64,000 nucleotides of DNA from Pseudomonas sp. PB101 (GCF_009764265.1 NZ_RWIR01000011.1:1-64000); one strand, 5' to 3'; numbered from the stretch's first letter, positions 8,360-17,527 are shown. The notes: generated by a model from the letters alone, not told the origin. Numbers and translations: made by a program.

Positions 8360-9652
8360 ATGTCGAATGCCCCTGCCCGGCCGCTGCTGGGCTGCATCGC
8401 CGACGATTTCACCGGTGCCACCGACCTTGCCAACATGCTGGTGCGCGGCGGCATGCGCACCGTGCAAAGCATCGGCATACCCGCTGCCGATGTCGCCGGC
8501 CAGCTCGACGCCGACGCGGTCGTCATCGCCCTGAAGTCGCGAACGGTACCGGCGGCCGATGCGGTGAAGGAATCGCTCGAAGCGTTGCGCTGGCTGCGTG
8601 AGCGTGGCTGCGAACAGATTTTCTTCAAATACTGCTCGACCTTCGACTCTACCCCGGCCGGCAACATCGGCCAGGTCAGCGAAGCCTTGCTCGAGGCACT
8701 GGACAGCGATTTCACCCTCGCCTGTCCGGCCTTCCCGGAAAACGGTCGCACGGTCTTTCGCGGGCATTTGTTCGTACAGGACCAACTGCTCAGCGAGTCG
8801 GGCATGCAGCATCACCCGCTGACGCCGATGACCGACGCGAACCTGGTTCGCGTGCTGCAAGCGCAGACCCGGGGCAAGGTCGGCCTGTTGCGCCACGACA
8901 GCGTGTCCGGCGGCGTCGAAAGCATTCGAGCGCGCATCGCCCGGCTTCGTGCCGACGGGGTCCGCATGGCCGTCGCCGACGCCGTGTCCGATGCCGATCT
9001 CCATGCACTGGGCGAAGCCTGCGCCGACCTGGCGCTGCTCACCGGCGGTTCCGGACTGGCGCTGGGCTTGCCGGCCAACTTTCGTCGAGCCGGCAAGTTG
9101 CGCGACCTCGACGCCGCCCAAGTGCCTGCGGTCGAAGGCGGTGAAGTGGTGCTCGCGGGCAGCGCTTCGCAGGCCACCAACGCTCAGGTCGCGACCTGGC
9201 TGCAGGCAGGCCGTCCGGCCTTTCGTGTCGACCCGCTGGCCCTGGCGGCAGGACAACCGGTCATCGAGGAGGCCCTGGCCTTCGTCGCCGACCATGCGCA
9301 AACCGTGCTGATCTACGCCACCAGCACCCCTGATGAGGTCAAGGCGGTGCAACGTGAGTTGGGCGCCGAGCGCGCCGGGCATCTGGTCGAGCAGGCCTTG
9401 GGCCGGATCGCCAGCAGGTTGCGCGAGACGGGTGTGCGGCGCTTCGTGGTCGCCGGAGGGGAAACCTCCGGGGCCGTGGTCCAGGCGCTGAACATCCAGC
9501 TGTTACAGATCGGCGCACAAATCGACCCGGGGGTGCCCGCTTGCGTCAGCACGCCCGGGGAACCGCTGGCCCTGGCACTCAAGTCGGGCAATTTCGGTGC
9601 CGCGGACTTCTTCGACAAGGCGCTCAAGCAACTGGCAGGAGTACCTGCATGA
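8360..9652 (+). CDS. otnK: 3-oxo-tetronate kinase OtnK
   Basis: A 430-residue member of the four-carbon acid sugar kinase (former DUF1537) family. The N-terminal domain opens with the diagnostic LLGCIADDFTGATDLANML, and the C-terminal nucleotide-binding domain contains F-V-V-A-G-G-E-T-S-G-A-V. It phosphorylates 3-oxo-tetronate at O4 using ATP. The stop codon overlaps the otnC start as ATGA, indicating translational coupling. Length and both domains are complete. Confidence 0.92.
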   Translation: MSNAPARPLLGCIADDFTGATDLANMLVRGGMRTVQSIGIPAADVAGQLDADAVVIALKSRTVPAADAVKESLEALRWLRERGCEQIFFKYCSTFDSTPAGNIGQVSEALLEALDSDFTLACPAFPENGRTVFRGHLFVQDQLLSESGMQHHPLTPMTDANLVRVLQAQTRGKVGLLRHDSVSGGVESIRARIARLRADGVRMAVADAVSDADLHALGEACADLALLTGGSGLALGLPANFRRAGKLRDLDAAQVPAVEGGEVVLAGSASQATNAQVATWLQAGRPAFRVDPLALAAGQPVIEEALAFVADHAQTVLIYATSTPDEVKAVQRELGAERAGHLVEQALGRIASRLRETGVRRFVVAGGETSGAVVQALNIQLLQIGAQIDPGVPACVSTPGEPLALALKSGNFGAADFFDKALKQLAGVPA

Positions 9653-10287
9653 GCAACGAAAACGCCCTGCGCGAAGAGATCTGTGAGGTCGGCGCGTCGT
9701 TGTATGCCCGTGGCTACACGGTGGGCAGCGCCGGCAACATCAGCGCCCGGCTGGAAGACGGCTGGCTGATCACGCCCACGGACGCGTGCCTGGGGCGCCT
9801 GGACCCGGCCGCGATTGCCAAGGTCAGCCTGGCGGGGGAATGGGTCAGCGGCGACAAACCGTCCAAGACCCTGGCCCTGCACCGCCAGGTCTACGATCGC
9901 AACCCGGGGGTTGGCGGCGTGGTACACACCCACTCCACCCACCTGGTGGCATTGACGCTGGCCGGGGTCTGGCATGAGGATGACATCCTGCCGCCGCTGA
10001 CCCCCTATCAAGTGATGAAGGTCGGGCACATCCCGCTGATCGCCTACGAGCGTCCCGGTTCACCGAAAGTGGCCGAACGTGTGGCGCAGCTGGCCAACCA
10101 GGTGCGCGGCGTGATGCTCGAGCGCCTGGGCCCCGTGGTCTGGGAAAGCTCGGTGTCCAAAGCCAGCTATGCCCTGGAAGAGCTGGAAGAAACCGCACGC
10201 CTGTGGCTGATGAGCCATCCACGACCGACCCCGCTGCACCAGGCGGCGCTGGATGAATTGCACCAGGCCTTTGGCGTTCGGTGGTAA
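9649..10287 (+). CDS. otnC: 3-oxo-tetronate 4-phosphate decarboxylase OtnC
   Basis: A 212-residue class II aldolase/adducin-fold enzyme. The start is the ATG at 9649, overlapping the otnK stop by four bases; the open frame continues upstream inside otnK but lacks family character. Features: SAGNISARL near residue 25, a K-T-L-A-L-H segment and the metal-binding HTHSTH near residue 88. In the tetronate pathway it decarboxylates 3-oxo-tetronate 4-phosphate to dihydroxyacetone phosphate and CO2. The third zinc-ligand histidine of the family is less obvious by eye. Confidence 0.9.
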   Translation: MSNENALREEICEVGASLYARGYTVGSAGNISARLEDGWLITPTDACLGRLDPAAIAKVSLAGEWVSGDKPSKTLALHRQVYDRNPGVGGVVHTHSTHLVALTLAGVWHEDDILPPLTPYQVMKVGHIPLIAYERPGSPKVAERVAQLANQVRGVMLERLGPVVWESSVSKASYALEELEETARLWLMSHPRPTPLHQAALDELHQAFGVRW

Positions 10288-10321
10288 CCCACAGATTGAT
10301 ATTTTGACCGCAGGAGTCTTC

Positions 10322-11113
10322 ATGCCTCGTTTCGCTGCCAACCTCAGCATGCTCTACCCCCAACATGACTTTCTCGACCGTTTCGCCGCCGCCGCCGCCG
10401 ATGGTTTCCAGGCCGTGGAATACATGTTCCCCTACGACTACAGCGCACAGCAATTGAAACAGCGGCTCGACGACAATGGCCTGGTCCAGGCCCTGTTCAA
10501 CGCCCCGCCTGGCAACATCGCGGCAGGCGAAAAAGGCACCGTCTCCCTGCCAGGCCGTGAAGCGCAATTCCGCGCCGGTTTCGACCAGGCCCTGGAATAT
10601 GCGGCGGTACTGGGCAACGAGCGCATTCACGTCATGGCCGGACTGCTGGCGAACGAAGCGGATCGCGCCCGGCACCAGCAAACTTACCTGGAAAACCTCA
10701 GCCACGCGGCGACGCAAGCCGCCAAGGCTGGCATCACCGTCTTGCTGGAACCGATCAACACCCGCGACATGCCGGGGTTTTTCCTCAACCACCAACACCA
10801 GGCCCAGGCCGTCTGCAAGGCCGTCGGCCAGGCCAACCTCAAAGTCCAGTTCGACGTCTACCATTGCCAGATCGTCGAGGGCGACGTGGCGACAAAGCTG
10901 CGACGGGACTTCGCCGGCATCGGCCATATCCAGATCGCCGGCGTACCGGACCGCCACGAACCGGACCTGAACAACGAGGTGAATTATCCCTACCTGTTCG
11001 AGCTGATCGATCAACTGGGTTACGACGGCTGGGTGGGTTGCGAGTACAGGCCGCGCGGGGATACGTCCGAGGGGCTGCAGTGGCTGCGCGATTGGCAGGC
11101 GCGGACATTGTGA
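10322..11113 (+). CDS. otnI: 2-oxo-tetronate isomerase OtnI (hydroxypyruvate isomerase family)
   Basis: A 263-residue TIM-barrel enzyme of the Hyi/OtnI family. The start is ATG at 10322 behind AGGAG at 6 nt; the open frame extends further upstream without support. It begins [12 protein letters not shown], has [15 protein letters not shown] around residue 140 with the metal-ligand glutamate, and ends with G-W-V-G-C-E-Y-R-P. It interconverts 2-oxo- and 3-oxo-tetronate, linking DenD to OtnK. As last gene of the operon it completes the path from D-erythronate to dihydroxyacetone phosphate. Confidence 0.9.
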   Translation: MPRFAANLSMLYPQHDFLDRFAAAAADGFQAVEYMFPYDYSAQQLKQRLDDNGLVQALFNAPPGNIAAGEKGTVSLPGREAQFRAGFDQALEYAAVLGNERIHVMAGLLANEADRARHQQTYLENLSHAATQAAKAGITVLLEPINTRDMPGFFLNHQHQAQAVCKAVGQANLKVQFDVYHCQIVEGDVATKLRRDFAGIGHIQIAGVPDRHEPDLNNEVNYPYLFELIDQLGYDGWVGCEYRPRGDTSEGLQWLRDWQARTL

Positions 11114-11160
11114 AGTGACGTTGCTATTCTGGCGTGTCATTCACCCAGGACATACGGCAT

Positions 11161-11643
11161 ATGGAAATTGCCCCGCAGTTCATCATTCACCAAACCGACC
11201 ACTGGATCATCAACCACCACCTGGCCAGCGCCCTGCCCGGCTATCTGATGTTAGCGACGAAAATGCAGACCTCATCGCTGGCAGAACTATCGCCTGCTGC
11301 GCTTGCAGAACTGGGAGTCCTGCTCGCCAGGACTCAGCAGACAATCGAACGGCAACTGCAGCCCAAGCGCCTCTACATCGGGCGCTTTGGTCATGATCCG
11401 GGCTGGCCCATCCACTTCCATTTCATACCGGTCTACCACTGGGTCGAAGACCTCTTCTGGAATGACGCCCGCTATCGGCAGCTTGAAAGCTTTGCCTATG
11501 CCGAGAACGCTCTCTCTTCAACGGATGGAGCAGAGCTGACGTTGTTTGTCTGGCGAGAGTTTGGTGAAAACCCCACGCCACCAAAGATCCAAGGCCCCTC
11601 CATTGACGAGGTGATCACAAGGCTGCGTAGCGCATTCACTTGA
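11161..11643 (+). CDS. HIT-family protein
   Basis: A 160-residue histidine-triad-fold protein. Start at ATG 11161, because AGGA lies 10 nt upstream; a GTG at 11134 in frame is less likely. The C-terminal half has WPIHFHFIPVYHW. Compared with the HIT motif H-x-H-x-H-x-x, the first histidine is a proline, while the middle (nucleophile in the family) and last are kept. HIT proteins hydrolyse or transfer nucleotides, but the substrate here is unknown. It is convergent with hipA and unrelated in function to the otn operon. Confidence 0.75.
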   Translation: MEIAPQFIIHQTDHWIINHHLASALPGYLMLATKMQTSSLAELSPAALAELGVLLARTQQTIERQLQPKRLYIGRFGHDPGWPIHFHFIPVYHWVEDLFWNDARYRQLESFAYAENALSSTDGAELTLFVWREFGENPTPPKIQGPSIDEVITRLRSAFT

Positions 11644-11698
11644 TCGAGCGGTTGGGTCCCCGAAAGCAGACGCTTGGTGCGTGCGTGTAAGCTTCGCG

Positions 11699-12982
11699 CT
11701 ACTTCTCAAAGTCTTTGTGCAGCTTCGCCAGGACGTTGAAGATTGACTCGCCGGCTTTATGTGGGATCTTCAATTGAGTGAATACCTTCTTCCAATCCGA
11801 CAGCGCGGCGAGGGTCTGCTCGATGTAATCCTCGGCTTTTAGGTATTTGTAATCCCTACAGATCTCCATGATCCTCCTCCTGGTCGGTTTGCCCGGGGTG
11901 CGCCCCCCGAAGTCAGTGGTGTGCTCACCCATAGCGTTTGAGAACGTCACGTCGTAAGCGGGGGTAAGCGCCCAGGTTTCCTTCTCGCCAGGCGTTGCAG
12001 GATCGTGACAAAGGAAAGCGAAGTTTTTCGCGTGGTCATCATGGTTATGTGACAGAGCGTTGAAGATCATCAACCGGGCCATCTTTTCGACTTCGATGGA
12101 GTTCTTGGTCATCGCCTGGGTGAGCTTCAGCAGGTTGGGGTAATCGATGGATGACAAAGCGCGGTAATTCGCATACATCAGTGCCGATACGGTCATCATG
12201 TGTATCCTGCGGTCGCCCTCCCGATCGAAGCGCTTGGTCGCGAAGAAATGCTCAACCTGGCCGTTGGGCATTTGCATATTCAAGAGCCTCGACTCAGCCA
12301 TGGTGACCCCGGCTGCCTTGGCCATCTCTGCATAGGCGAACTCGATGCCCCCTGTTTCCACCGGCTCGTGCAAAGCTCTGAACTTGACGATCCAGTGTGC
12401 ATAGCCCTCGGGAAGAGGCCCGAAGGCCGAGGTTGCATTGGCTCCATCGGCAGAGAGAGCCACAATCGCCTTTGGACGAGCACCACCCGGTGAGCCACCG
12501 GCAAGCCGTAGTTTGGTGAGCACTGTTTGGGTCCCGCCCTCCTGAACCTCGATGGACGCTTCATACAGCTGGCAGAGATCAATAGGACCAGCCAGTTCTG
12601 TTTTTTCAGCCTTTGGCTGATACTCAAAAGCTCCCATGCTTCGGTCACCCATGTAGGCCAGGCGATCCAGGGCAGTGACAGTGAGATGGGTGCCGTCACC
12701 GAAGGTGCTGTTGAAGAACCTGTCCATCAGCAGCATGCCCCAACCATCTGGCAGGGAATCAGCGAATGGTCCAGGGAGCCCTTCGAAGAGGCTTGTGTCT
12801 TTGGCAAGCTGTGGTTTTTCGTCCCAGGCCATCGTGAGCGGCGAGAGATTGTAGCCAGTGGCGAGCCACCCCTGATCGTAAGCGAAGTAGATCCCCTTCC
12901 CTTCGACTTTATGGAGCTCCCCGACCTTAGCGCCGCTTTTCATGACGCTCAGAGCTTCGGTGCGTTTGAACTCCTTCGTCAT
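11699..12982 (-). CDS. hipA: HipA-type serine/threonine kinase toxin
   Basis: A 427-residue HipA-family kinase. The N-terminal subdomain has F-E-G-L-P-G-P-F-A-D-S-L-P-D-G-W-G (67-82). The Ser-containing loop GGSPGGARPK at 162-171 corresponds to the autophosphorylated loop of E. coli HipA. A kinase lysine lies in WIVKF (198-201), the catalytic HDDHAKN is at 314-320, and YDVTF (the DFG-like position) at 343-347. All active residues look intact. Its ATG overlaps the hipB stop by one base (TAATG). Type II HipA toxins phosphorylate tRNA synthetases or other targets and cause growth arrest; the target of this one is unknown. Confidence 0.9.
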   Translation of the reverse strand: MTKEFKRTEALSVMKSGAKVGELHKVEGKGIYFAYDQGWLATGYNLSPLTMAWDEKPQLAKDTSLFEGLPGPFADSLPDGWGMLLMDRFFNSTFGDGTHLTVTALDRLAYMGDRSMGAFEYQPKAEKTELAGPIDLCQLYEASIEVQEGGTQTVLTKLRLAGGSPGGARPKAIVALSADGANATSAFGPLPEGYAHWIVKFRALHEPVETGGIEFAYAEMAKAAGVTMAESRLLNMQMPNGQVEHFFATKRFDREGDRRIHMMTVSALMYANYRALSSIDYPNLLKLTQAMTKNSIEVEKMARLMIFNALSHNHDDHAKNFAFLCHDPATPGEKETWALTPAYDVTFSNAMGEHTTDFGGRTPGKPTRRRIMEICRDYKYLKAEDYIEQTLAALSDWKKVFTQLKIPHKAGESIFNVLAKLHKDFEK

Positions 12983-13278
12983 TACCTCATCCCCCGCTTG
13001 CGCTTGGCATTCTTGAGTTCATCAACTGACTTCGGATGCTCAGGCTTGAAGAGTCTGGTCACGCAAGTAAGCTCATCAAGAGCGGTGGCCACAAGAATCA
13101 GAGCCTCCAAGGTCACCAAACCGGTCATCTCAAATCGCTTGATGGTGGACTCAGACACCCCCGATTTTTCGGCGAGCGTCTTCCGGGAGAGGTTTTTTGA
13201 GAGACGAAGTGTCTTCGCGTTCTCTCCAACGTTCCTGGCGATCTCAGCCGGCGAATAGAGCAAGTGCATGAAAGACAT
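12982..13278 (-). CDS. hipB: HipB-type XRE antitoxin and repressor
   Basis: A 98-residue DNA-binding protein. I choose ATG 13278 (MSFMHLLYSP), which has GAGGG at 5 nt; a TTG at 13290 is in frame but unsupported. A Cro/C1-type helix-turn-helix spans about 20-65 (LSRKTLAEKSGVSESTIKRFE). The C-terminal tail is basic (NAKRKRGMR). It precedes hipA with a one-base overlap and should neutralise HipA and repress the operon through four 16-bp operators upstream. Codon use and composition are more AT-rich than in the neighbours, fitting acquisition of the pair as a mobile cassette. Confidence 0.85.
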   Translation of the reverse strand: MSFMHLLYSPAEIARNVGENAKTLRLSKNLSRKTLAEKSGVSESTIKRFEMTGLVTLEALILVATALDELTCVTRLFKPEHPKSVDELKNAKRKRGMR

Positions 13279-13302
13279 GGGCGCCCTCAAAATCTACGAT
13301 AA

Positions 13303-13459
13303 TGGCCATACCTGACCAATTATATCAGTAAATCGCTCCATCTTAGTCAGATATGACCTTTTACAAAGATAGTACATTCAGAAAAATTCCTACTAAGCAA
13401 AATGGTCATATAAGGCCTTTATTGAGTATAAAATGGTATCAGTTGGTCATATATGACCA
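13303..13459. promoter_or_regulatory. Four-site HipB operator array
   Basis: Perfect 16-bp palindrome TGGTCATATATGACCA at 13444-13459, with three 13/16 variants at 13303-13318 (TGGCCATACCTGACCA), 13344-13359 (TAGTCAGATATGACCT) and 13403-13418 (TGGTCATATAAGGCCT). The start-to-start spacings are 41, 59 and 41 bp, a symmetric arrangement. The first site begins 25 bp before the hipB ATG. By analogy with E. coli hipBA, which also has four operators, these are HipB sites. Confidence 0.8.
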
Positions 13460-13511
13460 CTTAAACACTACAACCCCATCACAATCAGCAACCGCCAAAC
13501 ACCAACCCCCA

Positions 13512-14228
13512 TCAACAAGTCTTACACGTCAACCACGCCCCCCAGAAAAGGCTGCTGAAAAAGCGCGTAGCCTCAGCGAACCCACAGTCGTGCAACAGCT
13601 GTTGCACCGCTGCCTCGGAATGCGGGGGATCGGCGCCTTGCAGAATCTTGCCCAACTTGACCTTCACTTCCTCCGGGCTGGCTCCATGCTGGCGCCAGCG
13701 CTGCCCCCAGGCTTCGAGCAACAACGGTTGGCTGGCATAGGCATAGTGATTTCCCGCCACAATCAACGGCGCACCGGGCTTCAGACGAGCATGGATGGAC
13801 CGCAGGATTTCGCGCTTGGCGTCATCGCCCGGCAGATGATGCAGCACCCCGATCAGGGTGGCCGCGTCGTATGACTCAGCGGCCGGCAGGTCTTCAACAC
13901 GCCCCGGATGCACGTCCGTCCTGGCAAGCAGGTCGTTTGCCTGGAGTTGCTGCGTCGCGGCTTCGAGCATTGGCGCGGAGGGGTCAACGGCCATGAAGCG
14001 CCAATTCGGTTCCAGCCTGGCCATCGCAATGATTTCCTGGGCCGTACCGCCCGCGCCAACCACCAGTACGTTCGCCGAAGTGGTGCTGCCCAGGCTTGCT
14101 GCCAGCATGCACGCGGCCAAATCGTGGCAGGCGTCATAGCCGGCCAACGCGATGCGGCTCTGCCTGGCGTACTCGTTGGCGCGTGAGGTATCAAACTTTT
14201 CAGCGGTGTGGGTAGAGGATGTTTTCAA
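13512..14228 (-). CDS. Class I SAM-dependent methyltransferase
   Basis: A 238-residue protein with a seven-stranded methyltransferase fold. Motif I is VLVVGAGGTAQE (55-65), an acidic residue ends strand 2 in FMAVDPSAPML, and motif post-II includes IGVLHHLPGDD. The substrate is not recognisable. Initiation appears to be the TTG at 14228, with GGAG 7 nt upstream; there is no in-frame ATG until well inside the fold. It is divergent from the DHFR-like gene. The 3' end lies next to the hip operator region but is transcribed separately. Confidence 0.75.
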   Translation of the reverse strand: MKTSSTHTAEKFDTSRANEYARQSRIALAGYDACHDLAACMLAASLGSTTSANVLVVGAGGTAQEIIAMARLEPNWRFMAVDPSAPMLEAATQQLQANDLLARTDVHPGRVEDLPAAESYDAATLIGVLHHLPGDDAKREILRSIHARLKPGAPLIVAGNHYAYASQPLLLEAWGQRWRQHGASPEEVKVKLGKILQGADPPHSEAAVQQLLHDCGFAEATRFFSSLFWGAWLTCKTC

Positions 14229-14441
14229 GGCGATTCTCCATGTCGTCGAATAAAACTACGCCACCCAAAACGATAATAAAAATTCATTAATTTTATTCAA
14301 TGCATTCCCATGAGGAATGAGACCCGCGCATCCTGTTGTCGATTTCCCGACGTCCCGTTCGACTATCGTTCAGGGAATGGTCTCAAGGGGCCGCAGACTT
14401 CCCTGCGCAACTCTTTCACCAAGGCGAATCAGGAGAAGACC

Positions 14442-15071
14442 ATGCGCACACTCACCGTTGCCGCGTTCATCAGTCTGGACGGTGTCATGCAGGCGCCCGG
14501 CGGGCCTGAAGAGGACACCAGTGGCGGATTCCGCTTCGGTGGCTGGATAGTGCCCTACGCCGACCCGACAACCGGCCAGGCCGTGCAGGCGCTGTTCTCG
14601 CAGCCATTCGAGTTGCTGCTGGGACGTCGCACCTACGACATCTTCGCCTCCTATTGGCCGCACGTTCAGGCCGACGCCCCCCACCACGGCATTGCCGAGC
14701 TGTTCAACGGCGTAGCCAAGCATGTGGCCACCCATCACGCCGATACGCTGGAGTGGCACAACAGTCGTGCGCTGCCGGGCAACCTGGTCGACGCGGTGCG
14801 CGCGCTCAAGCGCCAGGAGGGGCCCAGGCTGCTGACACAAGGCAGCGGCGACCTGGTGCGGCAACTGCTCGGCGCCGGCCTGGTCGATGAGCTGCGGCTG
14901 ATGATTCACCCCATCCTGCTGGGTCGCGGCAAGCGCCTGTTCGACGAGAACGCACAAGCCTCGGCCTTCACCTTGCAGAACTCGCTCAGCTCGCCCGGGG
15001 GTGTACTGATCGCTAAATACACCCGCAGCGGCGAGGTGCGCACAGGCTCGTTCGAAGGCGCCCGGCAGTAA
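14442..15071 (+). CDS. RibD-C/dihydrofolate-reductase-like protein
   Basis: A 209-residue protein. The start is ATG 14442 with AGGAG upstream (AGGAGAAGACC). It opens with TLTVAAFISLDGVMQAPGG, typical of the YyaP/RibD C-terminal-domain family, and has LLLGRRTYDIFASYWP about residue 60 and G-S-G-D-L-V-R-Q-L-L for nucleotide binding. These proteins resemble NADPH-dependent reductases, but the physiological substrate is unknown. It is not a housekeeping FolA. Confidence 0.8.
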   Translation: MRTLTVAAFISLDGVMQAPGGPEEDTSGGFRFGGWIVPYADPTTGQAVQALFSQPFELLLGRRTYDIFASYWPHVQADAPHHGIAELFNGVAKHVATHHADTLEWHNSRALPGNLVDAVRALKRQEGPRLLTQGSGDLVRQLLGAGLVDELRLMIHPILLGRGKRLFDENAQASAFTLQNSLSSPGGVLIAKYTRSGEVRTGSFEGARQ

Positions 15072-15091
15072 TCCATTTTAGTGAGGGGGGC

Positions 15092-16234
15092 TCAGGCCAC
15101 TTGCATCAACTTCGCGTAAGCCTGCAGATGGTGATCGTCGTCGCCGAACTGACGCGCCACCATCAGCAGATGCTTGGCATGGTGCGACAGCATGTATTCC
15201 CAGGTCAGGCCGATGCCGCCGTGCAGCTGGATGCCCTGGTCCGCGACAAATCGACTGGCGCGACTGACGATGAACTTGGCGGCGGCCAGGATTCGGCTGC
15301 GTTCATCGCTGTCCGCCTGATCGGCCAGGCAGGCGGCGAGCAGGGTCATCGAGGTGGCCTGGTCCAGTTCGATGCGCATATCCACCATGCGGTGTTGCAG
15401 CACCTGGAACTTGCCGATGGGCTGCCCGAACTGCTGGCGGGTTTTCAGGTAGTCGAGGGTCAAGGCGCACGCCGCTTCCATGCTGCCGACGGCTTCGGCG
15501 CATTGCGCGGCGATGCACCGGCCTTGCTGATAACGCAGCGCCGGCAAGGCCTGGCCCACTTCGCCGAGGACCGCAGTGCTTTTGACGAAGACGTCTTCCA
15601 GGTACAGCTCGCAGGCCATCCGCCCGTCCAGGGTGTCGAAGCTGCGTCGACTGACGCCGCGGTCTTGCGGATCGACCAGGAACAGGCTGATGCCCTTCTC
15701 GTCCCGAACTCCGTGGCTGGTGCGTGCCGAAACCAGAATCAGCCCGGCGCTCTGGCCGCCGATGATCACCGATTTGCGACCATTGAGTTTCCAGCCACCG
15801 CTGACGGCCTCGGCGCTCGTCTGCACGTCGTGCAACTGATAGTGACTCTGCGGCTCATCGAGGGCCACGGCCAATTGCAGGCTGGCGCTGCCGACTGGCG
15901 GCAACAGTGTGTCTTTCTGGGCGGCGGTGCCTAGCTGCTCGATCAGGCCGCCGGCGAAAATCACCGAGTGCAGGTAGGGTTCCAGACACAAGCCCCGGCC
16001 CAGTTCGGTCATGATCAGCATGTTCTCCACACCGCTGCCGCCGTAACCGCCATAGGCCTCGGCAAAGGGCACGGCGCACAGGCCCAGCTCACCCAATTGC
16101 TGCATGAACGGGCCACTGAAACCCTGTGTGCTGCGGCGGTATTGCTCGCGCTGCTCAAAACCATACACGTCACGCACCAGGCGCGCGGCGGTGTCCTGCA
16201 GCATCTGTTGCTCTTCTGTCAGTTTGAAATCCAT
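15092..16234 (-). CDS. Acyl-CoA dehydrogenase, small/non-catalytic-type subunit
   Basis: A 380-residue acyl-CoA dehydrogenase-fold protein. It has the N-terminal helical, central beta and C-terminal helical domains, with Q-L-H-G-G-I-G-L-T-W-E-Y near the end. The usual C-terminal Y-E/G-G-T segment is missing and replaced by RQFGDDDHHL. It sits 12 bp downstream of a second dehydrogenase gene (16247-17440). Such small/large pairs form alpha2beta2 enzymes in steroid side-chain degradation, with active-site and FAD-binding residues split between subunits. I infer the same here. It is the last gene of the aldehyde dehydrogenase-alcohol dehydrogenase transcription unit. Confidence 0.85.
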   Translation of the reverse strand: MDFKLTEEQQMLQDTAARLVRDVYGFEQREQYRRSTQGFSGPFMQQLGELGLCAVPFAEAYGGYGGSGVENMLIMTELGRGLCLEPYLHSVIFAGGLIEQLGTAAQKDTLLPPVGSASLQLAVALDEPQSHYQLHDVQTSAEAVSGGWKLNGRKSVIIGGQSAGLILVSARTSHGVRDEKGISLFLVDPQDRGVSRRSFDTLDGRMACELYLEDVFVKSTAVLGEVGQALPALRYQQGRCIAAQCAEAVGSMEAACALTLDYLKTRQQFGQPIGKFQVLQHRMVDMRIELDQATSMTLLAACLADQADSDERSRILAAAKFIVSRASRFVADQGIQLHGGIGLTWEYMLSHHAKHLLMVARQFGDDDHHLQAYAKLMQVA

Positions 16235-16246
16235 GATCGTGGCGCC

Positions 16247-17440
16247 TTACAGTTCGAGGATCATTTTCGCGATGATGTTCTTCTGGATTTCGTTGGCGCC
16301 GCCGTAGATCGAGGCCTTGCGCGCATCCAGATACTGGTAGGTGGCCGCGCTGCTGTAGTCGGTGTACAGCAACGGTTCGCTGCCATAACCCAGTTCATCT
16401 TCAATGAACGGCAACGCGTACGGCCCCACCGCCTTGCTGATCAGATAGGTTATGGCCTGGCGGATCTCGGTGCCCTTGATCTTCAGGAACGAGCTTTCGG
16501 CACCGGGTACATCGCCGTTCCGGGTCGCCGCCAGCGTGCGCAGATTGCTCATCTCGGCCGCCATCAACTGCATCTCGACTTCGGCGATCTGCGCACGGAA
16601 CAGCGGGTCTTCGATCAGCGGCCGCCCGTCACGCACCTCCTGGCTGGCGATGCGCTTGAGCCGCGTGAGCAAGGCCTTGTTCTGCGCGATCCCGCCGATG
16701 CTGGTGCGCTCGTGGGTCAGCAGGTACTTGGCGCAGGTCCAGCCCTCGTTTTCCTGCCCGACCAGATTGGCCACCGGCACCCGCACATTGTCGAAGAACA
16801 CTTCGTTGACTTCATGTTCGCCGTCCAGGGTGATGATCGGCCGCACGGTGATGCCCGGGGTTTTCATGTCGATCAGCAGGAACGAAATGCCACGTTGCTG
16901 CCGGGCCTCGGGGTCGGTGCGCACCAGGCAGAACATCCAGTCGGCGAAGTGCGCCAGGGTGGTCCAGGTTTTCTGGCCATTGACCACGTAGTGATCGCCC
17001 TCGCGCACGGCGCGGGTTTTCAACGACGACAAGTCAGAGCCGGCACCGGGTTCGGAGTAGCCCTGGCACCACCAGTCTTCGCAGGAAAGAATCCGCGGCA
17101 GGAAGTGCGCCTTCTGCTCGGCGGTGCCGAACTTGATGATCACCGGAGCGACCATTTTCAGGCCGAAGGACACCACTTTCGGCGCACCGGCGGCGAAGCA
17201 TTCTTCGTCGAAGATATGTTTGTGCACCGCGCTCCAGCCGGTACCCCCGAACTCAACCGGCCAGCCCGGCGCGAGCCAGCCTTGCCGGTCGAGGATCTGC
17301 ATCCATTGCACCTGATGTTCCTTGCTCAGGCGTTTGCCGAGGGTAATTCGCTCGGACAACTCCTTCGGCAAGTTGTCACGCAAAAAGGCCCGGACATCCT
17401 GGCGAAAGGCTTGTTCGTGCACCGAGAATTCAATGTCCAT
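16247..17440 (-). CDS. Acyl-CoA dehydrogenase, large-type subunit
   Basis: A 397-residue FAD flavoenzyme. It has the family signature G-Y-S-E-P-G-A-G-S-D-L in the middle domain, then V-V-N-G-Q-K-T-W-T, and ends in ASIYGGANEIQKNIIAK. This is the sequence type of FadE-like subunits from actinobacterial sterol clusters that act with a small partner, here the adjacent 15092-16234 gene. It would introduce the C2=C3 double bond into an acyl-CoA. A palindromic hairpin at 17488-17513 lies between this gene and the upstream alcohol dehydrogenase. Confidence 0.88.
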   Translation of the reverse strand: MDIEFSVHEQAFRQDVRAFLRDNLPKELSERITLGKRLSKEHQVQWMQILDRQGWLAPGWPVEFGGTGWSAVHKHIFDEECFAAGAPKVVSFGLKMVAPVIIKFGTAEQKAHFLPRILSCEDWWCQGYSEPGAGSDLSSLKTRAVREGDHYVVNGQKTWTTLAHFADWMFCLVRTDPEARQQRGISFLLIDMKTPGITVRPIITLDGEHEVNEVFFDNVRVPVANLVGQENEGWTCAKYLLTHERTSIGGIAQNKALLTRLKRIASQEVRDGRPLIEDPLFRAQIAEVEMQLMAAEMSNLRTLAATRNGDVPGAESSFLKIKGTEIRQAITYLISKAVGPYALPFIEDELGYGSEPLLYTDYSSAATYQYLDARKASIYGGANEIQKNIIAKMILEL

Positions 17441-17487
17441 CCATCAACTCCAAAAAGCGTTTGGGCGTGCCCTGCCTGTTTGTATCT

Positions 17488-17513
17488 CTGTAGGAGCGAG
17501 CTCGCTCCTACAG
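17488..17513. repeat. Perfect 26-bp REP-like palindrome
   Basis: CTGTAGGAGCGAG followed immediately by its exact complement, with no loop. It is a collapsed REP pair in the 87-bp gap between the alcohol dehydrogenase and acyl-CoA dehydrogenase genes. A stem this strong may stabilise or attenuate the polycistronic mRNA. Confidence 0.85.
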
Positions 17514-17527
17514 GGGAATGAGGCCAA

